Positions 44,840-57,265 of a stretch of 64,000 nt of DNA are shown here, in pieces (position 1 is the first letter of the stretch; each line of letters begins with the position of its first letter). Both the position numbers and the translations under genes were made by a program. Under the pieces are notes generated by a model. The model saw only the letters and a list, made by a program, of their open reading frames with translations. It did not search any database and was not told the DNA's origin. Origin of the DNA: Dendrobium chrysotoxum (taxonomy: Eukaryota > Streptophyta > Magnoliopsida > Asparagales > Orchidaceae); NCBI GenBank assembly GCA_019925795.1, contig CM034300.1, positions 38,807,135-38,871,134 on the forward strand. Reading direction: 5' to 3'.

Positions 44840-47800
44840 TTATAGAATTTTCAATCGAGCATTAAGATTAATTACACCTAACCTTGTCCTTAAAATGCTA
44901 AAAGTGTCAAAAGCTAAGGGTTTTGTGAAAATATCTACAAGTTGACCTTTAGTAGCGACATGATGTTGTTCAATTTCCCCTTTCGCTACATGATCTCATA
45001 TGAAATGATGCCTTATATCAATATGCTTTGTTCTCGAATGTTGAATAGGATTTTTTGAAATGAAAATAGCACTAGTGTTATCACAAAAGATTGGAATTGT
45101 ACCAATAGAAAATTCTAAGTCAACATTTGCTCTTTCAACTAAAGCACCTATGCAACACAACTCCCTAAGGCAATATATTCTGCTTCAGCTGTAGAAAGTG
45201 CTACTAAATTTTATTTCCTACTCGACCAAGATACTAATGAATTTCCAATGAATTGACATGTCCCAGAGGTACTCTTTTGATCTACCCTACAGCCTGCAAA
45301 ATCAGAATCTAAGTATCGAATAATTTCAAAAGGAGAACTGTTCTTAGGATACCAAATTTCTAAATTTTGAGTTCCAAGAAGATATCTTAAAATTCTTTTC
45401 ACTGCTGTCAAATGTGATTACTTTGGATCAGCTTAAAATCTAGCACATAAGCAAACACTAAACCTGATGTCAGGTCTGCTAGCTGTCAAGTAAAGCAAAG
45501 ATCTAATTATTCCTCTAAACTTCTTTTGATCAATAGATTTTCCCTTATGATCCTTATCTAATAGTACTGAGGAAATCATGGGTGTAGTTACAGGTTTAGC
45601 ATTATTCATTTCATACTTCTTGAGGATGTCATTAACATACTTAGGTTGACAAAGAAAAGTTTCTTCCTCATTTTGCTTTATGCTAAAACCAAGAAAATAA
45701 CTCAAGTTACCCATTAAACTCATCTCAAATTCACTACTCATTATTTTTGAAAATTCATCACAAAGACTTTTATCTGTTGATCCAAAAATGATGTCAGCAA
45801 CATATATTTATACAATGAGTATTTCATTTCCAACTCTTTTCAAAAATAGAGTGGTGTCAACACTTCATTTAACAAATGATCCTTTTAATAGGAAAGTTCT
45901 TAACCTCTCATACCACGCTCGAGGTGCCTATTTTAGTCCATATAATGCCTTTTTCAATTTAAAAATATGATTTGGGAATTTAGAATTTTCAAAACTTGGA
46001 GGTTGCTCAACATAAACATCCTCTTCTATCACCCCATTTAGAAAGGCACTTTTAACATCCATTTGATATAACTTGAAATCATTAAAAAAGGTAAAGGCTA
46101 ACAACACTCTAATTGCTTCAAGTCTTACTACAAGGGCAAATGTCTCCTCAAAATCAATTCTTTCTATTTGATTATATCCCTTAGCTACCAATCTAGCCTT
46201 ATTCCTTATCACAACTCCTGAATCATTCATTTTATTTTTGAACACCCACTTAGTCCCAACTACACTTTGATCTTTTGTCCTTTCAATTAACTCCCAAACA
46301 TCATTTCTTTTAAATTGATTCAATTCTTCTTGCATGGCCAAAATCCAAAATTCATCCATAAGTGCTTGATCAATATTAGTGGGCTCAATCATTGAAATAA
46401 ATGCTGAATGATTTATCTCTTTTCTCAAACCATGTCTAGTCCTAACTCCTTCACTTGGGTCTCCTAAAATGAACTCTTTAGGATGACTCTTGAGATAATT
46501 CAAGTATCTAGGCAAACTTTTCTCTTCTTGAATTTCAACCCTTTCTTTCACTTTTACATTTTCAAGTCCTTAGGTTATTTCTACAACAACATCTTCCTCT
46601 AATTTAGACCCTCTACTATTATTGGATTCATCAAAAATAACATGAGTAGTCTCCTCAACTACCAATGCCCTTCTATTGAAAACTCTATAGGATTTTCTAA
46701 CACTTAAATATCCTAGAAAAATTTCTTCATCAGATTTAGGATCAAATTTTCCTAAGATAGTTTTTCCATTATTGTGTATGAACACCTTACATCCAAAAAT
46801 ATGCAGGTGTGAGAGGTTGGGGATCCTACCTTTAAGAAGTTTATAGGGTGTCTTGTTCAATTTTGATCTAATGTTCATCCTATTCAACACATAACATGCG
46901 GTGCTAATTGCTTCAGCCCAAAAGTATCTTGGAAGTGAATACTCTGCCAACATGGCTCTAGCAGTTTCAACCAATGTCCTATTCTTTTTCTCAACTACTC
47001 CATTCTGTTGAGGTGTCCTAGAAGCTGAGAAGTTATGATCTATCCCATGAGATTTGCAAAAATCATCAAACAACTCATTTTCAAATTCTCCCCCATGATC
47101 ACTTTGGATTGTTATAATTTTTAGACCTAGTTTTCTCTAAATCCAAGTGGCAAAATCTCTAAACTCCTCAAATGATTCACTTTTATGATACACAAATCAA
47201 ATCCATGTGAATCGTGAATAATCATCCATAATTACATACCCAAATCTCTTTCCTCCTAAACTTAAGGTACTCATAGGTCCAAATAGATCCATGTGTAGGA
47301 TTTCTAAGGGATTGCTAGTTGTAACCTCCTTGATTGAATTAAAAGAGGATCTAACTTGTTTTCTTAATTGACATGCATCACACAAGTGGTCTTTTGTAAA
47401 GTCAAGTTTGGGTACACTTCGGATTAACTCTTTTTGGGTGATTTTGCTAATATTTCTCATGCTAGAGTGACAAAGCCTTCTATGCCATAACCAAGATTCA
47501 TTTGATACTGTTTTTAAACACAAAGCAGAAGAAGATTTTACAGCATTCAAATCTAGCATGTAAATATTATTTATTCTATCACCATTCAATACAACATGTC
47601 CATTCTGACTGATAACATATCTTGTAGGCAAAAATTTGATATGATAACCTTTGTCACACAATTAACTTATGCTCAATAGATTATGTTTTAAACCTTCAAC
47701 TAATAGAATATTTTCAATCACAAAGTTTTTCGAGTTTCCAATCATACCTGTACCTACCACTCTCTTGGTAGTATTGTCTCCAAGTGTAACCTTGCCTCCA

Positions 47801-47915
47801 TTCCTGGCTTCTAGTGGTATAAATTATTTTGCATGTCCAGTCATATACTTAGAGCAGCCACTATCCAGGTACCAAATGCTCTCAGGAGGTCTTGTGTGAG
47901 AGCGCCCCTACAAAA
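44840..47915 (-). pseudogene. Sirevirus pol: protease, integrase, reverse transcriptase, RNase H
   Basis: Domains on the minus strand. Protease: WYLDSGCSKYMTG with the catalytic Asp codon at 47865. Integrase: LWHRRLCHSSM with CDACQ, HMDLFGP, QSDHGGEFEN and TPQQNGVVEKKNRTL, so the D-D-E triad is kept. RT: TKWVFKNKMNDSG, NKARLVAKGYNQ, YQMDVKSAFLNG, and YVADIIFGS at 45793-45804, where the copia catalytic box YVDD has Ala for the first Asp. RNase H: LDSDFAGCRVDQKSTSG, STAEAEY. The end DIFTKPL and RTRLGV runs to TAA at 44840-44842. Frames shift near the gag-pol junction (47915-47870) and between 45211 and 44842, and there are several stops. The domain order PR-IN-RT-RH is diagnostic of Ty1-copia. 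Confidence 0.92.
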
Positions 47916-47918
47916 TGA

Positions 47919-49673
47919 TCAAACATTAGTCTTGGGAACCCAAACAAGTTTGGGTTCTCCTCTTGGCAATTTTAAAATAGATGCATATGTGATATGCTGT
48001 GATTTATGCATCTTAGGTATCCACACTATATATGTTCTACGATGAATAGTATAGGTATGTGAAATATGTCCTAACATACCATAAGAAAAATACTTTATTC
48101 CAGGAAAAGGATTCACCAATTTATTCATCCTGAAAAATTTCTTCTTAGACTTTGAACCAGTAGACTTGTAGTAGGATTTGTGAAAATCTTCAAGTTTGGG
48201 CGGATTCCTATTTTCTTTAAGTGCTTTTATCTGAACTTTAAGATAAGCATTAACACTTTCTAGAATCGAATTATCAATCTTCAAATTATGCTCTATAGTA
48301 TCTGATTCATCCAAATAAGTTTTAAAATCATTTTCAAGTTCAGTGTGAGATGATTTTAAAAGATTATGCTATTTGTTTAAATCATCAAACTCATCCAACA
48401 AGGTCATATGATTGCTATCAATCAATGCATAATCTTTCCTAAGGATCTCATATTCTTTCTGCAGCTCTAAATTGTCCAAATTCAACTTAGCATGCAATTT
48501 TATCAGTTTCCTATATGCTGAATGTGTGTGTTCAGAAACTTTAAACAATTCATCATAACTTAAGTTACATACCTCTTCTTGATCTAATTGATCAAGATTG
48601 TCAGCCATCAAGCAAAAATTTGTGACTTCCTCTTCTGGTACAGTTTCTGAGGAATCTGAAGCTAAGTCCGCCCAAAATGCTCGTTGAAGTCTCTTCTTAT
48701 CCCTTCTTTCCTTTTATTTCTCCTCGGCCTTCTCCTTGCTAGGATTTCCCTTGAGATTGGGGCAATCAGTCTTTATATGTCCTGACTTCCTACATTTATA
48801 GTAAATAACACCGTTAAAAGCCTTTGCATTTCTATGGAACTTACCCTTGTTCCATTATTGGCGTCTTCTCTGATTCCTCTTTAGGAAACTCCTAAATTGC
48901 CTTGTCATCAAGGCAATGTCCTCTTCATCCTCAGGTAGTGACTGATCACTATCTGAATCATCCACCTTCAAAGCTATGTTCTTCTCCTTTCGCTTGTCTC
49001 CTGCATCAATCTATCTTTGAGTCACAGATTACTCGTAAGTAATTAGTGATCCAAGAAGATTGTTAATAGAATAGATATTTAAATCTTTTGATTCAGTTAT
49101 AGTAGTAATATTTGTATCATAAGCAGTAGGTAAGCAATGAAGTATCTCATTTACTTTTTTTGCACTCGTTAATTCCCTACCTAAGGCATGAAATGAAGTG
49201 GCGATATGTGTAAAGCGTATATACATGTCTGAGATTGATTCATTCGGTTTCATGTGAAATAGTTCATAGTCGTGCAAAAGAATGTTCAACCTAGTTTTCT
49301 TCACTTCATTTATACCTTCATAAGTAATGCAAAGCCTATCCCAAATTTCTTTTCCTGATTTATAAGTAGAAACACATATGTAGTATTCTGATTTCAAAGC
49401 ATAAAAGAAGCTATTCAAATACTTTGCATTTAATTGAGCTAGCTCACATTCTTCTACAGTTCATTCGGCAAAAGGTGTTTGAACTCTAATTCCTTCTACA
49501 ATTCTAGTGGGTTCAGTATAACCTTCTTGTACTAACATCCACATGCGATAATCAAGAGGTTGTAGAAATGTAGACATGCGAGTTTTCCAAAAATCAAATG
49601 GGATATTTTCAAACAAAGGTGGTCTAGTGATCGAGTAACCTTCTAAAGTGTTTCGGTTTCCAAAATTAGCCAT
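47919..49673 (-). pseudogene. Sirevirus gag with damaged zinc knuckles
   Basis: The ATG at 49673 (MANFGNRNTLEGYSITRPPL) lies 45 bp after the PBS. The capsid-like region has PFDFWKTRMSTFL, LAQLNAKYLNSFFYALKSEY, EIWDRLCITYEGINEVKKTR and KVNEILHCLPTAYDTNI, as in the UBN2 gag family. The first CCHC knuckle (about 48810-48770) reads YYKCRKSGHIKTDC, with Tyr where the first Cys belongs. A long heptad-rich segment (48369-48611, ELQKEYEILRKDYALIDSNH) follows. A second knuckle-like motif before protease (about 48100-48050, SYGMLGHISHTYT) has also lost its Cys residues. One frame is kept throughout, with in-frame stops. The reading frame changes on entering protease. Confidence 0.9.
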
Positions 49674-49717
49674 GATCAAATTTCAAAAAGTAGTTTAAAT
49701 AGTAATTTTCAAAATAG

Positions 49718-49729
49718 GCTCTGATACCA
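49718..49729 (-). other. Primer-binding site (initiator tRNA-Met type)
   Basis: On the minus strand TGGTATCAGAGC lies two bases after the 5' LTR end (TTTCA). This is the common copia PBS complementary to the 3' end of initiator tRNA-Met and is unmutated here. Confidence 0.95.
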
Positions 49730-49731
49730 CT

Positions 49732-51470
49732 TGAAAGTCCGAATAGGTTATTAGAGCTATTACTTACATCCCTAGGCTAACCAAGAGGGGGGTAAATTGG
49801 TCCTTTTAAAAATTTCTCTTGTAATTTTGGAAAATTTTTATTTTAAAAACTAATGCATATCGTACAGTACGATCTACCTTCGTACAGTATGAACAGAGAG
49901 ATTTACAATGCTTTTTTTTAATCTCAGAAATTCAACCACAGAAAAGTAAAATGCATAAAAGCAATAGTGCGAAAAAGTAAAAAGTAAGAATAAAAAATAT
50001 AGAATTTATAGTGGTTCGGTCAAACACGACCTACATCCACTCCCTAGAGACTCCTTCTCTAGGTATTACACTAAACTCAAGTGACACTCCTTTTGCCCCC
50101 ATAGTAAGGCAGAGAAGCCTTTACAAACTCTCTTCCACCAACTCGGTGTGGCAGAGAATCGACGTCCTTTTTCACTCTCCACGTGACGGCAGAGAACCGA
50201 CTTCCTTTTTCACTCTCCAAGTGACGGTAGAGAATCGATCATCCTTTTTCACCCTCCCGGTGAAGGCAGAGAACCAGGCATCCTTTTTCACCCTCATGGT
50301 GACTGCAAAGAACCAGACCTTCTTCAAAGATCATCTCTCAAGAGTCTTCAAGGAGATAGGGAAGTGACTCAAAGTACAAACAATGAAATCCTCACTATTG
50401 GACAACCTTGTGAATCCCCTCACAATTTTCACTCCAAGGATCTCACACACCTCACTCTCAAACACTCTCCCTTTTCACTCTCCTTTCCACTCTAAAGAAG
50501 AAATTCATAGAAGCATCTTCCTACAAGTCAGTTTAAAGGTCCTTAAATACTAAGGACAAGAAAAACCATCCAAAAACTGAATTTTTTAAGTTTCACCCAT
50601 CCCGATCGTCCCGTATGATTCATCTTCGTAATGTACAAATAGTTTAAATCATTGAACAATTCATCTCGTACGATCCCATATGAACCCAAAATAGAGCTCT
50701 TCGTACCACAAAATCTTCTATATGAATTATATTTCGTACTGTACGAATAGTTCAAAAATGAACGATTCGTCCCATACAAACCAGTATGAACCAAAAATAG
50801 AGCCGTTCGTACCACAAAGCCTTCTGTATGAACTATATTTTGTACTGTATAAATAGTTCAAAAAATGAATGATTCGTCCCGTATGGACTAGTATGAACCA
50901 AAAATAGAGCCGTTCGTACCACAAAATCTTTTGTACAAACCATATTTTATACTGTATAAGTAGTTCAAAAAATGAACGATTTATCCCGTACGAACCAGTA
51001 TGAACCAAAAATAGAGCTGTTCGTACCACAAAATCTTCTGTACAAATTATATTTCATTCTGTACAAATTGAACTTAGAAAAATTTTTAAGCCATATAGGT
51101 TCGTTATGGAGGACATGTAATACAGATCGTCCTGTACGATATAATATTGTACTGTACGATTAGTTTTAAAATTTAAGTTTTTTGCTCCCCCATTTTGTGT
51201 GTGTGCATAATTATCCAACTTAAATCACACTTTCTTAGACTTAAGAAAAATAAGAAATACAGACTTCACTTTCAGTAAACATTAACAAATGACTTTGAAG
51301 TCTTCAACAATCTGGAGTGTGAATATTCTTAAAAAACATGTTAGTTCACACAAAAAGAAACTCCAATATATGTTAGGTGAAGAATAAAATAAATAATAAG
51401 CTTTTGTAATCATCAAAAATAATTTGTATCAGAATTTTCTTGAACGATCGGATTTACACAAATCAAAACA
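49732..51470 (-). repeat. 5' LTR of the Sirevirus (1739 bp)
   Basis: It is collinear with 39995-41736 and ends AAATCAAAACA, followed by the target duplication. It preserves a perfect inverted repeat ATCGTACAGTACGAT at 49859-49873, where the 3' LTR reads ATCATACAGTATGAT. U3 palindromes and four ~107-bp units span about 50600-51160. The ~42-bp GCAGAGAA units lie at about 50140-50320. Open frames in it are repeat-driven and not genes. Confidence 0.95.
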
Positions 51471-51475
51471 AAGAT
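51471..51475. repeat. Target-site duplication AAGAT (right copy)
   Basis: Matches 39990-39994 exactly. Confidence 0.9.
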
Positions 51476-53940
51476 TACTTTCAATATAATAAAATCATAA
51501 CAAAGATCACTTTCTTATACTTATATGATTTCTTTATAAAAATAGATTTGATGTAAATAATTATTTATTCAAATTGTTAAAATACATCAGATTGAAAATT
51601 ATGAATATTATATATATATTTATAAAAAATGTTATATGTAACATATTACAAAGCTAATGTCATATGAGGTAAGTTAGCAAGAGTTCGGTTGCCAAAGAAT
51701 AGGTTAACGGTTTAGTAGTTCAGTCATGATTAAATTGCATGATGTAATAAATATTAATTTTATTTAAATATAATATTATTTATGCAATCTTTCTTTACTT
51801 TCTAGATATCTCTTTCAAGTTCTCGTACATCTAATAACATAATCATGATCCTTGATAATTGTTAAGTGTTGCTTCATTCCATTAATACCTTCTCTCTTGT
51901 AAGTAATCATGTCTTTTATATCCACATTTAAATGTCATGGCTTGGAACTTTTTTTACAAATATCTTGTTAAAAAAATATTCTTCTCAAAAGTTCCTTTGT
52001 TATGATTACACTTTGTACACCAAGGATTTACAACAAAACTATCCAGTCCAATAGAGTATCTAAGGAAAAATTTGCCTTTCTTAACTTGTATGGTGTGGTT
52101 AAACGAGTTTATATCCATAATTGAATTTTATGTCAATCCGTTGACATTGTGGACATGGATGTGAGTCAATAAGGGTTTAAATAAAATCAAATGCATTATG
52201 TAAACACGATATGGCATATAGTGCATAAAGTAGGTAGAGCAGGGCATTGAACGTCAATAGTGTTTCCTTAATTTCATAAAATGTGCATTTCCCGCCATAC
52301 CCTTCATAATTTAATATGCATTATTTCAATATACTTTTTATTATTTTTATTCAACATGAAAAAACCATTACAAATATTGATAGCCAATTAAGGAATAAAA
52401 AATCCACTAGCATTTTAACAACTTAAATAATTTAAAAGCTAAAAAATTATTATTATCTAACCTTATAGAAGTTTACGAATGATATGGCTTCTACTTTGTC
52501 TATAAACATCTACTTAAAAAATATTTATAGGTTTAAATCAAAGAGAAAATTGTTGAGCAAAATTAGACTTATTAGGGAAAAAATCTTACATCTTACGAGG
52601 CAAGGAGAAGTTTCTCAAAAATAAGCCATAGTATGGTGGTGAGGAGGGAATAATAAGTGATTGACTGACTATGATTGGTTGGGGAGGTGAAACTTGATTG
52701 GTGGCTTCACGAGATTCGAGCCAAAAGTAGGTCAAGTAGAACTTGAGTCTGGAAGTGGAAAAATTAGGTTTTTTTTTTAAATTAGGGTTTTATAAAATGA
52801 ATAATAAATATATATAAACCATCAAATTTGTTATCAATGGCTCAAATATTTCTTTAATTAAAACTTCCTAGTTTTATAAAATTGTGATCATTTTGCCGGT
52901 CACTCAATTGAATCGGCAGTTTATTCCAATTTTTCCTCTTTTGATGCTAAAGTGGGTCTCAAAATTGATCGGACTAATAACCAGATTGGTACCTGATATA
53001 ATTTGTTGAACAGGCTAATTCAGCTTGAATTTTAAAATGTAGTTGAGACTATAACATACACATGAATCTCCAAATATAATTGATTAACATCATTCCTAAA
53101 TAGCATATATTCTTAAAAAAAATCTTATAGATACATCATGTAGGAGATCACAATCCAATGGAGTGTCTAATTATATGTGTTAGAAAAGTTATCCAAGATG
53201 GATGTGTCAACCACGAAAAAATATAAATTTTGAAGTTTCATTTTTATAGGGATTTTGATTTAAATCAAAATTATTATTATGTAGGGCAGGTTGAACCACA
53301 TATTTGAAAGGAAAAGGTTTGACTATTTTTCCTTCATATTTGAGTACATGTGCTATTTTACCATAATGAATCACAATCATTTCAAAAAACTAAAGCCTTT
53401 ATAATATAATGTGTGTTATATCTATAGGAATTACCTCACACTAGATTTCTTCCTAAAAAATTTTTAGTTTTATGGGTACTAAATACCCAATGTTGATAGG
53501 TAGTGAAGCACTATTTTTTGGATTCAAATGAATTTGGTGGATGGTACTTAACTTTACTAGCAAATCAACCTAGTGAGCTGAGAACCTATTAGTAAAAATG
53601 GAGAGTAGTAAGAATAGAGAGAGTAGAAAGGAGAAGAGAACAAACTAGCATTATCTCAATAAGAAAACACAAGAAGTAGAAAACCTAGAGAAAAAGATCC
53701 CCAAATTTTACCCTATCACCCTACATTAATAGGGTTTTAGGGGCCACTAGATAGGTTATATGGAAAAGAACTAAAAATACATGCTTACAATGCTACACAT
53801 TAATCTATGACATGTGTTACCTTTTGATTTGTTAAAGGAGGGTTGAGTCAACGGTCAGACAAGTTGTCTGTTATCGGGTGAGGATGAGAGGGGTGAGTAG
53901 GTGTAGGGTGAGTCTGTGGGTGATCTACACTTTTTATCAT
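51476..53940. other. AT-rich region without a recognised gene
   Basis: There are no open frames above background. Part of it (about 52600-52950 and 53580-53950) is GC-richer and has an LTR-like feel (tracts such as AGAGAGAGTAGAAAGGAGAAG and GGGTTTTAGGGG), but I found neither matching repeat ends nor domains. Confidence 0.3.
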
Positions 53941-53949
53941 TTGAAGTGG

Positions 53950-55110
53950 TATAAATATAAAAGGCCTTCTTTCTTATCTAATCATTTAGCTTATAAGGTG
54001 ACACATTGAGGTATCTAATTTTAGCTATAGGAGTTGCATTTTGTTCATCATTAGATGGTGGTGCATCATCTCTATATGTTTAAAATTTTAATCGAAGTCA
54101 CTTTCATCATGAAAGTTGTTTGACTACTTCCACCAATTTCTCATAAATTCTCTCTTGTGACATTTGAAGTAAATAATATATTTTGTTGATGTCTCAAGAG
54201 ATGTCTTAAATTCATATGGATTATTGTCATGGGTTATAGAAGGTAAAGGTTTATCAATACACCAAGGGTTAGGAATAGTGTGAGGAGTTACTCTATACTT
54301 GGAATTATGAAGTATTTTCTTCTTTACGAGTTGTGCAAATTAAAATGAATTGTTAAGATTTTAAGGGTCATATAATTCAACTTTATTCATGATGTTAGCT
54401 CTAAGAGAAATTATAAATTAGTTGTGAAGTAACTAATCATCAAATGTGCCTCATGTCATAGTTAAGAAATCCTAATTTTTTTCTTTAAGTATTTGGTTTC
54501 CTTAAGTGTTAGCAATTTCCAATATAATTCCTTATTATGGTTTCTTTGGCACTACTTAGTTCTAAGAATTTATCTCATTTTAAACTTTATGAGCATGCCA
54601 ATCTAATCTTTCATCTTGTTGTAAAATAATAATTGATAAATCTAATCATTACTGAAGTTCTATTTTGTAAATACAACTCTTTAACAATCATTCATTCCAT
54701 CTTGGTCAAAGAAATCATCCATTAGGGTTTATCAATTTGAAAACTTCTTTGGACTAGAACACCAACAAAGGTATGTCTCTCATCATTAGCTTTCTTATAT
54801 GAGCATTATAGTTATTATCATTCTCATTATGGTTTGTAGCCTTAATTTATTTCTTTGTATAGGTTCTCTCAAATTAGGATGACTTTTTTTATCAAATTTT
54901 TATTTATCCATATCTATGTATATGGGTTGTGTAGGAGTAAGAGGTGAAATCTATATTTTAATTGTTAATTCATCCCTTATAGTAACGATGGTTTCAAATT
55001 TCATTTGTATTTATGTAAAACTATCTTCATGTTGATTAATTTTCTCTAAAAATTCTTCCATGACCTTATTTATGCCTTCTATTAGATCTACTCAATGTAA
55101 GAAAATGCAA
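53950..55110 (-). pseudogene. Possible degenerate retroelement gag on the minus strand
   Basis: Read on the minus strand, the region gives coding-like pieces broken by many stops: VMEEFLEKINQHEDSFT (near 55065), QMKFETIVTIRDELTIKI, ISPLTPTQPIYIDMDK, and farther on NDEQNATPIAKIRYLNVSPY (near 54060-54000). The N-terminal coiled-coil-like piece and Pro-rich tails resemble retrotransposon gag, but no diagnostic motif is intact. It could equally be chance in low-complexity DNA. Confidence 0.25.
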
Positions 55111-55267
55111 GATAATATTGGAAATTGAAGAATAGTAGATATAATAAAGTAATAAATAATGTAAATGATAATTAACTAGCTTGATAACAACAATGATGCC
55201 AAATTGTCAAAAAGATATAAACTAAGTGATGTAAATGTTATGATTCCATAGATTTCAATGACGTATG
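55111..55267. other. Spacer before the second Sirevirus
   Basis: AT-rich, with nothing recognised. It contains the left target flank of the element starting at 55268; the right flank is outside the window. Confidence 0.4.
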
Positions 55268-56951
55268 TGTTACAATCCAGGAGCCTGACCTTATATTTTG
55301 ATGATTTTAAATATTATTAAATGATTATTTAGTTTCTCATGCTTTATATATTGTATATTTTTCTGTGTGCATCACTAACATTTCAAGTTCAATATACATA
55401 AAGTAGCATTACAGAATCAGAGCTTAATAAAGGGTTATATAGGTTAGACTTATTTGAAAGAGTCTATAATTTTATTTTTCTTGAGTCAATATAAGTAAAA
55501 AGGTGTATGTTAGCTTGAAAATCGTGCACTCACACAAGGAGAGTAAAAAATAAATATTTTAAATTCTTTATTACTCATACAATATGATCCATATCATATT
55601 GTACAATCAGTTCAAATAGAAATTAAATAAAATATTAAATTTAAATGATAAAAAATCATAAATTTAAAAATTGAAGTATTCGTATTATATGAAACTATTC
55701 ATAATGTACGATCTTTATAATATTTTCTAATTTAAGTTAGTTAAGTATGGAATCAAATTGAATCTAAATTAATTACTAATTATACTAAATGATCATGCAT
55801 CGTATAGTACGAATCACCTGAACACTCTCTAGAAGAACCTTGGTTCATCTTGTATAATTCGATGTTTAATTTGAACTAACCGTATTGGGTTATTTCTAAT
55901 CATACAAGACAATCTTTGACTGTGTTGAACTAATCTTACTTTACGATCACTAAATTGTTCTATACTAATAGAGATAGCAAAATTAAATTATTAGGATTTT
56001 TGGAAACTCACTATTTAAATTCTTTTAATAATCTAAGAACAAGTCTTTCGGCAGGCAGAGGAGTGTTTCTTCTTGAGAGAGATTGAAGAGAGGGCATTGA
56101 GCAAAAAGAGAGAAAGGTTGGAGTTGTGTTAGAGAGATAAGATCATTTATGGGTTTCAAGGGAGTGTGAGAGTGTTTTTCACATGATTACTCTGGCCAAC
56201 TTGCACCTGAGTTTCTCTGTATGTCATTATTTTCTTGAGCGAAGCTCTATGAAGAATCTTTTTATGTCAAACACTGTCGGATACTCCACCACACTAATGA
56301 GGTGATAAGGATTTTGGCTACTTCACAACAATGTGGAGGTGAAAGGGATTTCAACTCTAAACTGTACCAAGGAGGTGAAATGGATTTTGGCTACTCAACC
56401 GTACTGAGGAGGTGAAATTTATTTTTGTTCCTTTGCCACACCAAGAAGTGAAAGTGATTTTGTACAGGCTTCTCCACCTAGCCATGGGGGATGAAAAAGA
56501 GTCACTATTATTTAGTGCAATGCCCAAAGAAAAGGACTTCATGGAGTGGATATAGGTTAAGTTGACTGAACCACTTAAAAATTTAGTTTGCGGTATTTTT
56601 CTTTTTTGCAATTCTTTCTATAGTTTTTCTTTCCTGTATATTTATTTTGTTGTAATTTGGTTTGAGTTTGGCTATTATTATGATACAAAAATATTTATGG
56701 TTGATTGAAGATAATCTTTGTTTTGAAAAAGAATAAAAAATTAATCAAATAAAAAAGGACAACAAATTTATTATTTATCTTTTCTATCAAAATAAAAAAT
56801 TAGTATTTTATTTTGAAGTAAAATTTTGAATTTATGTTTTTTAATTCAAAAAGGTTTTGAAAAAAGTTTTTAAAATACCTATTCACTCCCCTCCCCTCTT
56901 GGTGTGTGCCATTTCAACATTTTATTAGTTTCACAACAAATTGAACATTCA
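55268..56951 (+). repeat. 5' LTR of the second Sirevirus (1684 bp)
   Basis: It runs from TGTTACAATCC to CATTCA before the PBS. U3 holds decayed palindromes (55570-55940, for example TCATATTGTACAATCAG and ATCGTATAGTACGAATC). A TATA-like CTATTTAAA lies near 56010. The transcribed part has about five ~38-bp units with GAGGTGAAAGGGATTT (56290-56470). The layout mirrors the other Sirevirus LTRs. Confidence 0.85.
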
Positions 56952-56952
56952 A

Positions 56953-56965
56953 TTAGTATTAGAGA
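56953..56965 (+). other. Decayed primer-binding site
   Basis: TTAGTATTAGAGAAGG lies directly after the 5' LTR, where TTGGTATCAGAGCAGG is expected for the tRNA-Met PBS. The differences are mostly G-to-A or C-to-T. Confidence 0.75.
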
Positions 56966-57008
56966 AGGTTCTTTTAAATTGTGATTTTAACACCTAGAGT
57001 TTGATCCA

Positions 57009-57265
57009 ATAGCACACTTTGGTAACCATAACACACTGAAATAATATTCCCTTACTCTTCCACCACTATTTAATAACATACCTTTTTATTTTTAACATTC
57101 TTACAATAGATTGATTATCGTACGTGACATATGATTCAAGTAGGATATACTATTCCATCTCGTATTGTTAATGGCATGAAAGTAGAAATCCCTATTACTA
57201 AATGGAGTACAAAATATAGGGATTTAGCTCAACTAAATATTAAATTTTTGAACTATTTTTTTTTT
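57009..57265 (+). pseudogene. Gag N-terminal part of the second Sirevirus, start codon lost
   Basis: The frame parallels gag of the other Sirevirus residue by residue: FGNHNTLK, YSLTLPPLFNNIPFYF, VGYTIPSRIVNGMKVEIPIT and LAQLNIKFLNYFF. The expected initiator codon is ATA (57009-57011), apparently ATG with a G-to-A change. Stops are present. The frame ends in a T tract near 57265, where the inserted block begins. Confidence 0.8.

Larger units (their letters stand above)
39995..51470 (-). mobile_element. Ty1-copia Sirevirus with third ORF, structurally complete (11.5 kb)
   Basis: This is a full element on the minus strand. In minus-strand order: 5' LTR 51470-49732, tRNA-Met-type PBS 49729-49718, gag 49673-47919, pol (PR-IN-RT-RH) 47915-44840, ORF3 44218-43127, a repeat-bearing 3' region with several PPT-like tracts, PPT 41750-41737 and 3' LTR 41736-39995. 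Both ends carry AAGAT target duplications, so the insertion is clean. The long LTRs, copia domain order, multiple PPTs, U3 palindromes and an ORF after pol are Sirevirus hallmarks. About 16 differences are visible in the first ~180 aligned LTR bases (roughly 9%), so it is not recent. Stops, frameshifts and an RT active-site change make it non-autonomous. Confidence 0.95.

Noticed and set aside
55268..55330. Integrated viral sequence (caulimovirus-like) as an explanation for the tRNA-Met primer site and RT fragments
   Set aside because: Presence of LTRs, integrase and copia gag identifies LTR retrotransposons. No movement-protein or viral coat motifs are seen.
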